A stretch of DNA of 64,000 bases from Devosia sp. SD17-2 (GTDB lineage Bacteria > Pseudomonadota > Alphaproteobacteria > Rhizobiales > Devosiaceae), in assembly GCF_029201565.1 (NCBI RefSeq), contig NZ_CP104002.1, positions 1,319,001 through 1,383,000 of the forward strand. The letters run 5' to 3'. Numbering within the stretch: the first letter of the stretch is position 1; the number at the start of each line of letters is the position of its first letter. Under the pieces are notes generated by a model. That model made no database searches, was not told the origin of the DNA, and saw only the letters and a program-made list of their open reading frames with translations. Made by a program: the position numbers and the translations under genes. This document shows positions 18,169-28,520 of this stretch, piece after piece.

Positions 18169-19167
18169 TCAGCCCCTGCTCTCGGTCTGTAGCTTGCGCC
18201 AGCGATCGAGGCGGGCGGGATCCAGCTTGCCTGCGGCGACGGCAGCGCGAACGGCGCAACCCGGTTCATGGTCGTGGGTGCAATTGCGGAATTTGCACTG
18301 CGGCGCAAGTTCGGTGATTTCGGCGAAGAGGATGTCGAGGCCTTCGCCGACATCCTTGAGGTGCAGGCTTCGCACGCCGGGCGTATCGATGACCCAGCCA
18401 CCACCCGTCATGGCGTGCAGGGATCGCGATGTTGTCGTGTGCCGGCCCTTCGAGTCGCCTTCGCGGACGCCGCCTGTGAGTTGCGGCTGCGTCCGGCCGT
18501 CGCCGACCAGAGTGTTGACGAGTGTCGACTTGCCAACGCCCGATGAGCCCACCAGCGCAACAGTCGCGCCGGCGCCGCACCATGGCTTGAGGGCAGCGAT
18601 GGCGCTTTGGTCACGCGCGTTGATGACCACGACGGCGAGATCACGCTGCAGGGCTGCGGCCTGGCGCTGATAATCGAGTGCATCTTCGGCCATGTCGGCC
18701 TTGGTCAAAACGATGACCGGCTCGGTGCCGGCATCATTCGCAAACGCCAGATAGCGTTCGAGCCGGGCCAGATTGAAGTCCGCATTGCACGAGCCGACAA
18801 TGAACAGGGTGTCGACATTGGCGGCGACAAGCTGGGTCGGCCTTTGACCGTCGCCGGGGCGCTGGAGAAGGGTCTTCCTGTCAAGCCGGCGTGACACCAT
18901 ACCAGTATCCGGATGCGTCAATATCCAGTCACCCACGGCATATTGTGCGGTATCGGAACGCGGCGGCAGGGCGACCTGGACCTTCCCATGCTCGGAAAGA
19001 GCGGTCAGACGGCTGCGGTGCACCGCATCGATGCGAAGCGGCACAAGTGCGCTGTCATCGTCGCTCAACTGCGCCTGGAAGAAGCTTTGCCAGCCCAGAG
19101 GGCGCAAGTGCTCAAACACAGGGTCATCCGGACTTGTCATCACAGCAGTCCCAAGCTGGAAAGGCAT
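18169..19167 (-). CDS. rsgA: Ribosome small subunit-dependent GTPase A
   Basis: Circularly permuted GTPase that helps mature the 30S subunit. Order of motifs confirms the permutation: G4 LTKADM first, then G1 GSSGVGKST, then G3 DTPG. An N-terminal OB-like segment precedes, and a C-terminal zinc knuckle follows (CKFRNCTHDHEPGC). Length 332 matches. A second ATG at 19140 (MTSPDDP) is possible. A small conserved basic protein gene lies 32 bp upstream in the same direction. Confidence 0.95.
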   Translation of the reverse strand: MPFQLGTAVMTSPDDPVFEHLRPLGWQSFFQAQLSDDDSALVPLRIDAVHRSRLTALSEHGKVQVALPPRSDTAQYAVGDWILTHPDTGMVSRRLDRKTLLQRPGDGQRPTQLVAANVDTLFIVGSCNADFNLARLERYLAFANDAGTEPVIVLTKADMAEDALDYQRQAAALQRDLAVVVINARDQSAIAALKPWCGAGATVALVGSSGVGKSTLVNTLVGDGRTQPQLTGGVREGDSKGRHTTTSRSLHAMTGGGWVIDTPGVRSLHLKDVGEGLDILFAEITELAPQCKFRNCTHDHEPGCAVRAAVAAGKLDPARLDRWRKLQTESRG

Positions 19168-19199
19168 GTTGCCCGAGCGGACAGGTCGTTACGCATCGC

Positions 19200-19355
19200 C
19201 TAGTCTTCCTCTTCGGCCGGCAAGCCGCTTTCGCCACCATCCTCGTTTTCTGCAGGGGCAGGCCCGAGCTTTGCCAGAGCGCGCTCATCGCTCTTTTGCT
19301 TCTTGATGCGCTCTCGCTCCTGGCGCTCGAAACGGTAGTTTGGTTTTTTTGCCAC
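19200..19355 (-). CDS. Small basic hypothetical protein
   Basis: A 51-residue protein starting (GTG) AKKPNYRFERQERERIKKQKSDE and ending in an acidic tail (ENEDGGESGLPAEEED). This charged type of short protein recurs in Hyphomicrobiales with unknown function. Probably cotranscribed with rsgA. The start was chosen by the KKPNYRFERQERER pattern, which begins right after the GTG. Confidence 0.6.
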   Translation of the reverse strand: MAKKPNYRFERQERERIKKQKSDERALAKLGPAPAENEDGGESGLPAEEED

Positions 19356-19665
19356 TGTGCCTCGGATCCCAAAAACTGTTCCTGTGCTCAAACGGGAAAG
19401 AACGCAAGCTCTGCGCGGAAACTATCGCGCAAATTGCCGCCAACGTTTCGCTTTCTCGTGGGCAGACGGGACGGCAATTTCGGGTCCCGAGGTGTCATTC
19501 CAGACAGAATTGGGGTAGGAGCGGAACCAGAACTCCCGACATCGGCGCTGGCGCGCGGCATGTAGCGGGACCTCATTGTGGCAGCGAGGATGGTCGTCGG
19601 CGCGACATCCTCAGGGCCGCCATCGCCGGGCTCCTGGCTCGATACAGCTCGATACTTCTCTCGAA
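19356..19665. other. Intergenic region between divergent genes
   Basis: 310 bp with no supported gene. It separates the small protein/rsgA pair (minus) from the MscS gene (plus), so it should hold both promoters. No clear boxes identified. Confidence 0.4.
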
Positions 19666-20958
19666 ATGGAACGCAATTTGTCTGAACTCGCCTCTCTATT
19701 GGGCAATTATCCGCTGCTGGCGACAGTGGTGTCTCTGGTTTCGCTGTTGCTCGCGGCATTGTTTGCCAATTTCGGGGTCAAGGCCCTGCTGCTAAAGCTC
19801 GTCAATCGGCTCATCGGCCAGACCGCCTATGGGCGAGACGAGGAGCTCCGCCAGCATGACGTGATCAAGCGCCTCGCCAACATCATGCCTGCGTTCGTGA
19901 TTGCGAGTGGGATCGTGCTGGTCCCGGGCCTGCCGCCGATGTTGCTTTCGGTGGTCAAGAACACCGCCAATGCGTTCATTATCCTGACACTCGCCCTGGC
20001 GATCGGCGAGGCGGTGAACATCGTCGACAAGGTCTACAACCGCCGGCCAATCGCGCGGCGCAGGCCGATCAAGGGCTATGTCCAGGTCGGCAAGATCGCC
20101 GTCTACATCATTGCGGCGGTGTTGATCCTCGCGACCCTGATGGACCAGTCTCCCGTTATCCTCTTGTCAGGGCTCGGCGCCATGGCGGCCGTTCTCATCC
20201 TCGTCTTTCAGGATACCTTGCTGGGCCTTGTCGCTGGCGTCCAGATCTCGTCAACGGACATGGTGCGCGTTGGGGACTGGATAGAGGCGCCGGGCCAGCA
20301 CGCCGACGGCGAGGTGATCGAGATCGCGCTTCACACCGTCAAGGTGCGGAACTGGGACAAGACCATCACGACGGTGCCCATTCGCAAGCTGGTGACGGAG
20401 CCGTTCCGCAATTGGCGGCCGATGCAGGAGTCCGGTGGTCGGCGCATCAAGCGGGCCTTGTTGCTGGACCAGAACACCATTGGCTTTCTGAGCGAGGAGG
20501 ATCTGGGGCGGCTCTCCCGGATCTATAATCTCGAAAGCTATCTGACGGAGAAGCAGACAGAACTGGCGGCCTTCAACCGATCCCTCGGCGATCGGGCCAG
20601 CGTCCCCGCCAATACCCGCCGCGCGACCAATATTGGAACGTTCAGGGCCTACGTCCAGAACTACCTCAAGGCACATCCCGGCGTGCATCAGGGGATGACG
20701 CTGATGGCCCGGCAGATGCCGCCATCGCCGGAAGGACTGCCCCTCGAAATCTACTGCTTCACCAACACCGTGGCGTGGATTGGCTACGAAAGTATCCAGG
20801 CCGACATTTTCGACCACCTCTACGCCATTCTGCCGGAATTCGGTCTCCGCGCCTTCCAGGCGCCAGCGGGTTCGGACTTCAGGGCGCGGTTGCCGGACGT
20901 GGGACAATCGGATGCCACGGTCGCATTGGCGTCGCCTTACGCGGGGCAGGCGGGGTAG
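19666..20958 (+). CDS. Mechanosensitive ion channel (MscS superfamily, YbdG-like)
   Basis: A 430-residue inner-membrane channel. About five hydrophobic helices lie in the first 190 residues. The MscS pore/beta-domain follows: GAMAAVLILVFQDTLLGLVAGVQISSTDMVRVGDWIEAPG, DGEVIEIALHTVKVRNWDKTITTVPIRKLVTEPFRNW. The substitution-rich insert GRRIKRALLLDQ and the long cytoplasmic domain match YbdG-type channels, which respond to mild osmotic down-shock. The ATG at 19666 follows a weak ribosome site. Confidence 0.93.
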   Translation: MERNLSELASLLGNYPLLATVVSLVSLLLAALFANFGVKALLLKLVNRLIGQTAYGRDEELRQHDVIKRLANIMPAFVIASGIVLVPGLPPMLLSVVKNTANAFIILTLALAIGEAVNIVDKVYNRRPIARRRPIKGYVQVGKIAVYIIAAVLILATLMDQSPVILLSGLGAMAAVLILVFQDTLLGLVAGVQISSTDMVRVGDWIEAPGQHADGEVIEIALHTVKVRNWDKTITTVPIRKLVTEPFRNWRPMQESGGRRIKRALLLDQNTIGFLSEEDLGRLSRIYNLESYLTEKQTELAAFNRSLGDRASVPANTRRATNIGTFRAYVQNYLKAHPGVHQGMTLMARQMPPSPEGLPLEIYCFTNTVAWIGYESIQADIFDHLYAILPEFGLRAFQAPAGSDFRARLPDVGQSDATVALASPYAGQAG

Positions 20959-21105
20959 GGCGGCGGTCTCTTTCTGAGACGACTTCTATGAGGCACTAAA
21001 AACTGGTCCGGCGCGCATCCATGCGCCCCGTAGCGGCTGGAGCGAGTGACAATCCGTGGGTGCCTGGGCGAAGGCGGGCACACGGGCCATGGCGCGCACG
21101 CGAAC

Positions 21106-21198
21106 AGCATAAGGGGACAGTGGGAACCCATGGATGGGGTCGCTGTCACGCCATGTGAGCAGGGGGGCGGTTTACGGTTTGTAGCATTTTTGCGCGCG
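21106..21198. repeat. 93-bp dispersed repeat, copy 2
   Basis: Second copy of the element at 18018-18110, same orientation. It lies between the MscS gene and the end of the restriction-modification pseudogene, so it is not tied to one neighbouring gene. Confidence 0.75.
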
Positions 21199-21228
21199 AA
21201 GGATGAAGAGGCGGATGGCCGGACCCGG

Positions 21229-24200
21229 CTATCTCGGAATGAAGTAGCGGGTCTGGCCATTCAGCTTGCCGGTGCGGGCGAGGCCGCTGCTGGTGAGGGT
21301 TTCGAGCAGGGATTCGATGCGTTCGCGGCGCTTGGGGGCCTGGCGGGCGCCGAAAGCGTTGATGAGGCTTTCAGGGGAGAGCGGTTCGGTCGCATCTTTG
21401 AGAAGGGTCAGCACGGTGACGAGTTGTCCGGTTCGGTCGCTCGGCCATTTTGGCGTGTCGATGACGGGCATAATGTCGAGGTCGACTTCCTGCTGGGTAC
21501 CTTCGGGCCGCACCACTTTGTGGCCAAGGCGGGGGATTTGGTAGTCTGGGCGGAGCCAGAGGACGAGGCCGCGCGATTCTTCGGCGGCACGCTCTTGGTT
21601 GAGGGCGACCAGTCGCGCGAGGAGATCTTCTTCAGCGGCGAGATGATCGGTGGTTTTATAGGGGGAAGGGGTGGTGGCGCCGGCATGCCGATGAGACGTT
21701 CGGCGAGATCGTTATAGCCATAGGCCGCGAAAACGAACTGGTCGATTTCGTCGTGAATATCTTTGAGGATGGCGATGTGGCCGGCCTCGTAAATATCGCG
21801 CTCTTTTTGGGTGAGAGGTGCGATTTCAGCGGCGAGATCGGAGTGGCGACCCGCCCCGATTTGCCAATCGAGTTCGCGCACACGCTCAAGGACGTTGTAA
21901 AGGCCGGTCATGGTGAGGAAGTAGTGGGCAGCCAAGCGCTCCTTGCGGAAGGCGTCTAGGCGTTCGCCGAGGCTTTCGAGTTGGCTGGCGAGGTAAGACT
22001 GCGCGCCGAGGTCAGGGAAAGCAAAGGGGTCGAAAACTCTAGATTTGCTATAGCGCGCGTCATTCCCAACACCCAACCAGCCACCCGTGGCAATTGCCCA
22101 TCTCGTATGGATTCGCGAGGACAAAACTGCAAGTGGATGGGCAGAACTGATGCCGATATTCACCAGCATGTTGTCTGGCCGGATAGAGGCATCCAGAAAC
22201 TGGAAGAAGCGGTGCTTTGCCGTTTCGATTGTGGTGATGTAGCGTGGCAGGCCTTCGAGTGCTGGCCGCAAGTCTTTTCGGGGCTCGCCAAATATCCACC
22301 AATTCTCTCGGTAGCTTGCGCGATTATTGGTGTCTCGCTCAGGCTTCACTGTTTGTAAAACGTGCTGATAGACAGCTGGAAACCGGTCGCGCAGATCATC
22401 AAGGGTCAGTGGGAATAAATCAATTACCCTGACCCCCCGTGGTCGATCGGCGATGTCTCGCCCGTTGCGGTAATGGAGAATATGTTGCGCGAGGCCCTCC
22501 ACGGTCCCCAAACCCAAGCGACGAGCTTCGCCTTCGGTTACGATAAAGCCGGCACCATGTAATTTTACCCCCGGACTTGAGATCAAGGAATTACCGGTCA
22601 ACGCACGGCAACTTGAGACATTAGCACCGATATACAGATTAGGCAGAACCTTCCCACCCATAGTCTCCAGCGCGACCGTTGGCGTGTCGGTATCAAGACC
22701 CGCCTCTGAGACCACTTTGGCCAGCTTGCCCTCGAAATCGCCCCGAGCGGCGACCGTCATGGCTATGCGGACGGCGGCTTTATCGCTGGCTTTGAGCCAG
22801 GGATGATCGGGAATGGCAAAGACGAGCGACAGCGGGGATTTGGCCGCCATGTAATGTTCGATGACGCGACGCGAAAAGGTCTGGGTGATAGAATTGGTGG
22901 TGATGAAGCCAAAGCTTTGCAGCGGGTTTTTGCCCTTTTTAGTCAGGCGTTTGGCCGCTTCATCCCAAAAATGCATGACGAAATCGGCACTGCCGGGCAC
23001 GTGGGGGCGCAGTTTCCACGCGGCTTCGGCATAGCCATCGCCCAGTTGGGCCCGCATGTCCTTGCCGCCTATGAAGGGCGGGTTGCCGACGATGAATTCA
23101 ACCTCGGGCCATTCGGCGGGGCGCGGATTTTTGTACGAGTAAACCTCTAGTCGCGCATCGGGATCGGGCACCCGTTCGCCGGTGATCGGATGGTCTATTT
23201 TGGTGACACCATCCCAGCGCGAGACGGGCGCGCCGCGTTCGTCGCGTACGAGAATTTTCTCGTCATAAGCGAGGATAGCATCCTGATGTTTGATGGTGCC
23301 GTAGCGATGGAGAATAGGCTCGGGAATAGCGGTGATACCAACAGTCTTGAGCTGCCATTTCAAATAGCCGATCCAAAGCACCAGATCGGCAATGGGGACG
23401 GCGCGCGGATTGAGTTCGAGCCCATAAAACTGGCGCGGCGAGACGGTATGGCCTTCCATGAGGAGAGCGTGCTGGGTTTCACCGAGCTCTTCAAGGGCGG
23501 CAAGCACTTCGCCTTCCAACCGCTTCATCAGCTCCAGTGCGATATAGAGAAAATTGCCCGTGCCACATGCTGGATCGAGTACACGCACAGTGCACAGATG
23601 GCGATGGAATTTCCGGACATGATCGAGTGCGCCAGGCTTGTCACTATTGCGCAGGCAATCTTCGACATGGGCCTGGGCGTGCATCCACTCTTCCCGCAGC
23701 GGCTCGATGATGGTGGGCACAACGAGGCGCTCGACATAGGCCCGTGGCGTGTAGTGCGCGCCGAGGCTGCTGCGTTCGCGAGCATCCAGCGCCGTTCCAG
23801 AAGCGTGCCGAAAATGGCGGGCTCAACATCCTGCCAATCCTGTTTGGCAGCGACGAGCAGCTCGTGAATGTCTTCGGGGGCGAGGGGCAAAGCGCGTGGC
23901 TGGGCGAAGAGGCCGCCATTGAACAGCTTGAGGTTCGACATGGAGTGGGGCTCGAAGCCGCCCTCGTTCATGGTTCTCCATAGACTCTCCAGAGCGAGCG
24001 GGAAGGTTGCCGGCCTATCGACAAGGTCGGCGAGCAGATCAACGAAGATATCCTTCGGCAGCAGGCCCACATCCTCAGCAAACATAGTGAACAGGCAACG
24101 CATGAGGAATTCGGCCACATCGCCGGCGTCGTGTTTGCGTTCTAGCCGCTTGGCAATGATCGAGAGGCGCCCAGCAATGTCGCGCGTGACTTCCGCGGAT

Positions 24201-24820
24201 TTGCGGGTGGGGTCGAGACTGAAAGGGTCGGTCCAGACGGCGCGGAGCCGATCCTGAATTTCTGGTTTCCGCAGATCGTCCATGCTGATGCGGTAGGTTT
24301 GCGCATCGGGAAACTGGGCGTAGTTTTTGCCCTGACCCGAGAAGTCAGCGTAGAGCTCGATGACGTGACCGACATCCACGAGAACGACAAAGGGGGGATA
24401 ACCGTGTTCAACCGGAAGGCGGCGGGTGTATTCGACCGCCTGCAGATATGCCGAGCGCATGACGCGGTCCCAGCCGCGCGTGCCGCGCTTAGCGTGTCCG
24501 AGGCGAACGGTGTTTGCCTCTGAGCCAAACATGTCGGTCTGATGCGGGGCGGTAGATTTGCGTTCTGCAGACTGCTTTGCCTCAAGTACAAAACAGCCGC
24601 GCTTGTAGCAGTCGATGAAATAAGTGCTTTCGATGATGCCAGCTTCTTTATAGCGCAGGCTTCTCTCGAAAACATAATTGTTTAGGGCGTTAGTTTCCTG
24701 TCTCATCTGGGGTCGGTCGACGCCAAGAGCGTCGCAAAGTCCGTTGATGAAGATCTGATAATTGGCGCGTTCGGATCCGCCAGATGCGGATGCCTCTGCG
24801 ATCAGTGATCCTATATCCAT
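21229..24820 (-). pseudogene. MmeI-like type IIG restriction-modification enzyme, two frameshifts
   Basis: A single fused nuclease-methylase-specificity protein of about 1,197 residues, broken into three frames. It starts MDIGSLIAEA with a GGAGGAAC ribosome site. Residues D70, E80 and K82 (FID ... FVLEAKQ) form D-X9-E-x-K, the spacing known for MmeI. A helical segment (AEFLMRCLFTMFAEDVGLLP) follows, then motif I DPACGTGNFL, motif IV NPPFIGGKD (gamma-class N6-adenine methylase), and a target-recognition region. One base is missing near 23804 (LLER then ALDARERSSLGAHYTPRAYV) and one near 21683 (GMP then GATTPSPYK). Otherwise the frames are intact, so decay is recent or these are sequencing errors. 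Confidence 0.85.
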
Positions 24821-24995
24821 AACCCGTTCCTCCACCAGAGTTTGCGGGTGTAAATCGTATGAATGTTTGACGCATAAAGTATTAAAGTCGAAGATTAGTT
24901 CTTCAGATTCGTTTTGTTTGTAGCCTGTTTGGCTGGGAATCTTGGTCTGATCTTTTTCGTCTGTTAAAAATTTTGTCCCGATCCCAAAACAAACG

Positions 24996-25030
24996 AAAAA
25001 CACCGCAGCCCGGGGGCTGCGGTGTTTTTT
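24996..25030. terminator. Bidirectional rho-independent terminator
   Basis: Perfect 10-bp stem CACCGCAGCC (25001-25010)/GGCTGCGGTG (25015-25024), with T tracts on both sides (25025-25030 on plus; TTTTTC at 25000-24995 on minus). It ends the pnt operon, 28 bp past the pntB stop. Confidence 0.92.
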
Positions 25031-25057
25031 GTTTGTCTTACCTGTTGCGGAGGAGCC

Positions 25058-26446
25058 TTAGGCTTCCTTGACCTGGGAGATGAGTTCGACGAGCGACTGC
25101 TTGGCGTCGCCGAAGAGCATGGATGTCTTTTCGTCGAAGAAGAGTTCGTTCTCGACACCGGAGAAACCCTTGCCCGGACCGCGCTTCATGGCGATGACGC
25201 TCTGGGCTTCCGAGACCTTGAGGATCGGCATGCCGTAGATCGGCGAGGACGGGTTGGTGCTGGCGGCGGGGTTCACCACGTCGTTTGCACCAATGACCAG
25301 CACAACGTCGGTCTCAGCGAACTTCTCGTTGATCTCATCCATGTCGATGAGCTTGTCGTAAGCCACGCCGGCTTCTGCAAGCAGCACGTTCATGTGGCCG
25401 GGCATGCGACCAGCGACGGGGTGGATGGCGAACTTGACGTCGCCGCCGCGCTTTTCGATGAGGTCGGCCAGCTCGCGCACCTGGTGCTGAGCCTGGGACA
25501 CGGCGAGACCATAGCCCGGGACGATGACCACGCGCTTGGCATAGGCCATGCGCAGGGCGGCGTCTTCAGCCGAGACAGGCTTCATTTCGCCGTCGGTCGA
25601 GCCACCACCGGCAGCCGCCGCGACGCTGTCCGAACCAAAGGCGCCGAAGAGCACGTTGGCGAAGGAACGGTTCATGGCCTTCGACATGGCGATCGAGAGG
25701 ATGATGCCGCTGGCGCCGTCGAGTGCACCGACGATGATCAGGATGTTGTTGTCGAGCGCGAAACCGGTCGCAACAGCCGCAAGACCTGCATAGGCGTTGA
25801 GCAGCGAGACCACCACCGGCATGTCGGCGCCACCGATCGGCAGAACGATGAGCACACCGATTGCCAGCGACACGACCAGCATGACGATGAAGATCGGCCA
25901 GGCGTCCGGAACGATGATCATCCAGACAAAGCCGATGACGGCAATGCCGAGCAGGATGAAGTTGGAGATGTTCTGGAAGGGGAAGGTGATCGGCTTCTGC
26001 GGCAACCAGCCCTGGAGCTTGCCAGCGGCCATGATCGAGCCAGTCACGGTCAGGCCACCGAGCAGCACTTCGAGAGCAAGGGCCGCAACGTGGCCGCTAT
26101 CGAGGTGATTGGTGGTGAAGCCGTGATGGTATTCGCCCAGACCCACGAGGGTCGCAGCAAGCGCGCCGAAGGCATGGCTGATGGCGATACGCTGCGGCAT
26201 GGCCGTCATCGGCACGAACATGCCGAGCGGATAGCCGATGGCGGCACCGGCGACGATGCCGACGACGATCCACTGATATTCCACGATACGGGCGTGGAAC
26301 AGGGTTGCAACCACGGCAATGAGCATGCCGAGGGCGGCCATCTGCATGCCGCGGCGTGCTGTTTCCGGACGACCGAGCACGCGGAGCGCGTTGATGAAGA
26401 GGAATGCCGCTACAAGGTAGGCGAGCTGGATAAAGGTATCGGTCAT
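25058..26446 (-). CDS. pntB: NAD(P) transhydrogenase subunit beta
   Basis: Membrane subunit of proton-translocating transhydrogenase, which drives hydride transfer from NADH to NADP+ using the proton gradient. The 462 residues have nine or so N-terminal helices and a C-terminal NADP(H)-binding domain III: VPGYGLAVSQAQHQVRELADLIEKRG, FAIHPVAGRMPGHMNVLLAEA, VVLVIGANDVVNPAA, and KRGPGKGFSGVENELFF. The start overlaps the pntA2 stop (ATGA, 26443-26446). Confidence 0.97.
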   Translation of the reverse strand: MTDTFIQLAYLVAAFLFINALRVLGRPETARRGMQMAALGMLIAVVATLFHARIVEYQWIVVGIVAGAAIGYPLGMFVPMTAMPQRIAISHAFGALAATLVGLGEYHHGFTTNHLDSGHVAALALEVLLGGLTVTGSIMAAGKLQGWLPQKPITFPFQNISNFILLGIAVIGFVWMIIVPDAWPIFIVMLVVSLAIGVLIVLPIGGADMPVVVSLLNAYAGLAAVATGFALDNNILIIVGALDGASGIILSIAMSKAMNRSFANVLFGAFGSDSVAAAAGGGSTDGEMKPVSAEDAALRMAYAKRVVIVPGYGLAVSQAQHQVRELADLIEKRGGDVKFAIHPVAGRMPGHMNVLLAEAGVAYDKLIDMDEINEKFAETDVVLVIGANDVVNPAASTNPSSPIYGMPILKVSEAQSVIAMKRGPGKGFSGVENELFFDEKTSMLFGDAKQSLVELISQVKEA

Positions 26447-26751
26447 TTCGCTGCCTTATCGGCCTTCTTGTTGTCGGACTTGAACATGGCCAGCATGCGG
26501 TCGGTGATCAGGAAGCCGCCAACGACGTTGGCCATAGCCATGGCCACGGCGATGGTGCCGAAAATGGTGCCGAGCCAGCCGTGGTTGGCGCCGGCCAGAA
26601 CCAGCGATGCCACGAGCGAAATGCCGGACATGGCGTTGGTCGCTGCCATCAGCGGGGTATGCAGCAGCGGCGGAACACGGTGGATGGTCATGAGGCCAAC
26701 GAAGCTGGCCAGCAGGAACACGAAGAGTTGGATGACTGTTGTTTCGGGCAT
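26443..26751 (-). CDS. pntA2: NAD(P) transhydrogenase subunit alpha part 2
   Basis: A 102-residue membrane protein with three helices: QLFVFLLASFVGL, HRVPPLLHTPLMAATNAMSGISLVASLVL and GTIFGTIAVAMAMANVVGGFLITDRMLAMF. It corresponds to the C-terminal membrane part of E. coli PntA, encoded separately as in many alphaproteobacteria. GGAGG lies 7 bp before the ATG. Overlaps pntB by 4 bp. Confidence 0.95.
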   Translation of the reverse strand: MPETTVIQLFVFLLASFVGLMTIHRVPPLLHTPLMAATNAMSGISLVASLVLAGANHGWLGTIFGTIAVAMAMANVVGGFLITDRMLAMFKSDNKKADKAAK

Positions 26752-26766
26752 GATCCTGCCTCCGGG

Positions 26767-27876
26767 TTAAGCGGCTGCGCGAGCAGGCAGGGCCTGGTCG
26801 CCAGCGAGAGCGTCGAGGATTTCGTCGCCGGCCACGAGGCTCAGCGCACCGTCCTTGAACAGGTGCGTCAGCAGCGTGCGCATGTTGCCGCTGTAGAGGC
26901 GGCTGGTGTCGGTCGGTGCGGCGCTGGCCAGATTGGTCGGCCCAAGGATGGTCACGCGGCCATGGCGCACGACTTCATCGGGCTTGGTGAGCGTGCAATT
27001 GCCACCGGTTTCGGCGGCCATGTCGACGATCACGGTGCCCGGGGTCATCGCAGCAACGTTTTCCTCGTCGATGAGGATGGGTGCAGCGCGGCCCGGAATC
27101 TGGGCGCTGGTGATGATCAGATTGGTGCGGGACAGGGCCTCGGTGAGCGCGCGGCGCAGGCGGGCCTGCTGGTCATCGCTCTGTGCGGCGGCATAGCCGC
27201 CAGTGCCTTCGGCCTTGGCATCGGGAACATCGGGGAAGACGAACTCTGCGCCCAGGCTTTCCACCTGTTCGCGGGCGGCTTCGCGCACGTCAAAGCCATA
27301 GGTGACAGCGCCGAGACGACGGGCGGTTGCGAGGGCCTGGAGGCCGGCGACGCCAGCGCCGAGAGCGATCATCTTGGCGGGGCGAACAATGCCGGCTGCC
27401 GTGGTCATCATCGGCATCAGCGTGTCGAGATAGCGGGCGCCTTCGAGCACGGCCGCATAGCCGGCGATCGACGCCTGGGAGGACAGAACGTCCATGCTCT
27501 GGGCGCGGGTGATGCGCGGCAGGCGTTCCATGCCCAGGTGCAGGACCTGTGCGGACTTGGCGGCATCGATAACAGCAGCGTCGCGGCCGCCGAGCGAGAT
27601 CAGCACCTTGCCGGGCGCAAAGCCCGCGAAGTCCGGAGCGCGGACAGCAAGGATCAGATCTGCGCCGGAAATCGCATCGGCGCGGGTCGTAATCTTGCCA
27701 CCGGCAGCAGTGTAGTCATCGTCGACGAAGCCGGCGTTAAGGCCTGCGCCTGCCTCAACGACAATGTCGTATTGGCTGAGCTTGCCAATGTCTGCCGGCA
27801 CGAGTGCCACGCGGCGTTCGCCCTGCGCCGTCTCTTTCAGCACTGCGACGACAGGCTTTCGCGTGATGTGTACCAT
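26767..27876 (-). CDS. pntA1: NAD(P) transhydrogenase subunit alpha part 1
   Basis: Soluble NAD(H)-binding domain I, 369 residues, alanine-dehydrogenase fold. Seen: KETAQGERRVALVPADIGKL, SSQASIAGYAAVLEGA and the Rossmann motif GAGVAGLQALATARRLGA. The ATG at 27876 has GGAGAGGA upstream; a longer reading is rejected because the family starts close to MVHITRKPVVAVLKET. It is the first gene of the pntA1-pntA2-pntB operon. Confidence 0.96.
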   Translation of the reverse strand: MVHITRKPVVAVLKETAQGERRVALVPADIGKLSQYDIVVEAGAGLNAGFVDDDYTAAGGKITTRADAISGADLILAVRAPDFAGFAPGKVLISLGGRDAAVIDAAKSAQVLHLGMERLPRITRAQSMDVLSSQASIAGYAAVLEGARYLDTLMPMMTTAAGIVRPAKMIALGAGVAGLQALATARRLGAVTYGFDVREAAREQVESLGAEFVFPDVPDAKAEGTGGYAAAQSDDQQARLRRALTEALSRTNLIITSAQIPGRAAPILIDEENVAAMTPGTVIVDMAAETGGNCTLTKPDEVVRHGRVTILGPTNLASAAPTDTSRLYSGNMRTLLTHLFKDGALSLVAGDEILDALAGDQALPARAAA

Positions 27877-28520
27877 TAGAAATCCTCTCCAAAAGCCGTG
27901 GCGCGCGAACGCAGCCCTACTGACCGGCCGGGGAGTATTTCCACGGGAGGGAGATTCGTCTGTTTGCCTAAGGGCGTAAGACTTTGGGAGTAAAAGACTA
28001 TTTATGGACGGATTGGGTTTTCGTCGTTCGATTGCAGCGAGTGCGCACACGAGTTTGTGAGCCTTGGCTGCTCTGGCCTAGATTCCAGCTCGGACCAAAA
28101 GTCGCATTGGTAGGTCGTTCGCAGATCCGAGAGTTGCGATCAGTTCAAGACTAACGGCAGGGCGTGGCGTTGGCGGGTAGATTTGCTTATGCAAAAATCA
28201 CATGAGAGAATAAGTATTTTGAGGGATACAGTTTATCTCTTCTGTTTTGACTGTGCAAAAACAGGTGCGCTTGGCGGCTTTCTGTCGTGACGCCTGCGCG
28301 GTTTTTCCGCGAACCACGCTGCCGATAGTAGAATCGGATGGGCGACAGTCACGTGCCAATCGGAGAAGGCGGCTTCTCCCTCCGGCATAGGCGGCTGCCG
28401 CAGAAGCGGCCGCGGGGTGTCGATGCGCTTGGGAACGGATGCCTAAATGACGGATTTTTACGGAGTGTCCTAACGGCCGGACAATCTCAAGCTGTCAGGG
28501 TGAAAGGGGGAGGAAAGTTC
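27877..28520. other. Long divergent intergenic region
   Basis: 644 bp between the pnt operon (minus) and the diguanylate cyclase gene (plus), AT-richer around 28180-28260. It should contain both promoters. I see no gene, no GEMM-type c-di-GMP riboswitch signature, and no unambiguous -35/-10 pair. Confidence 0.5.

Noticed and set aside
28338..28520. A c-di-GMP riboswitch before the diguanylate cyclase gene
   Set aside because: The conserved GEMM core is absent and only generic GC hairpins are seen.
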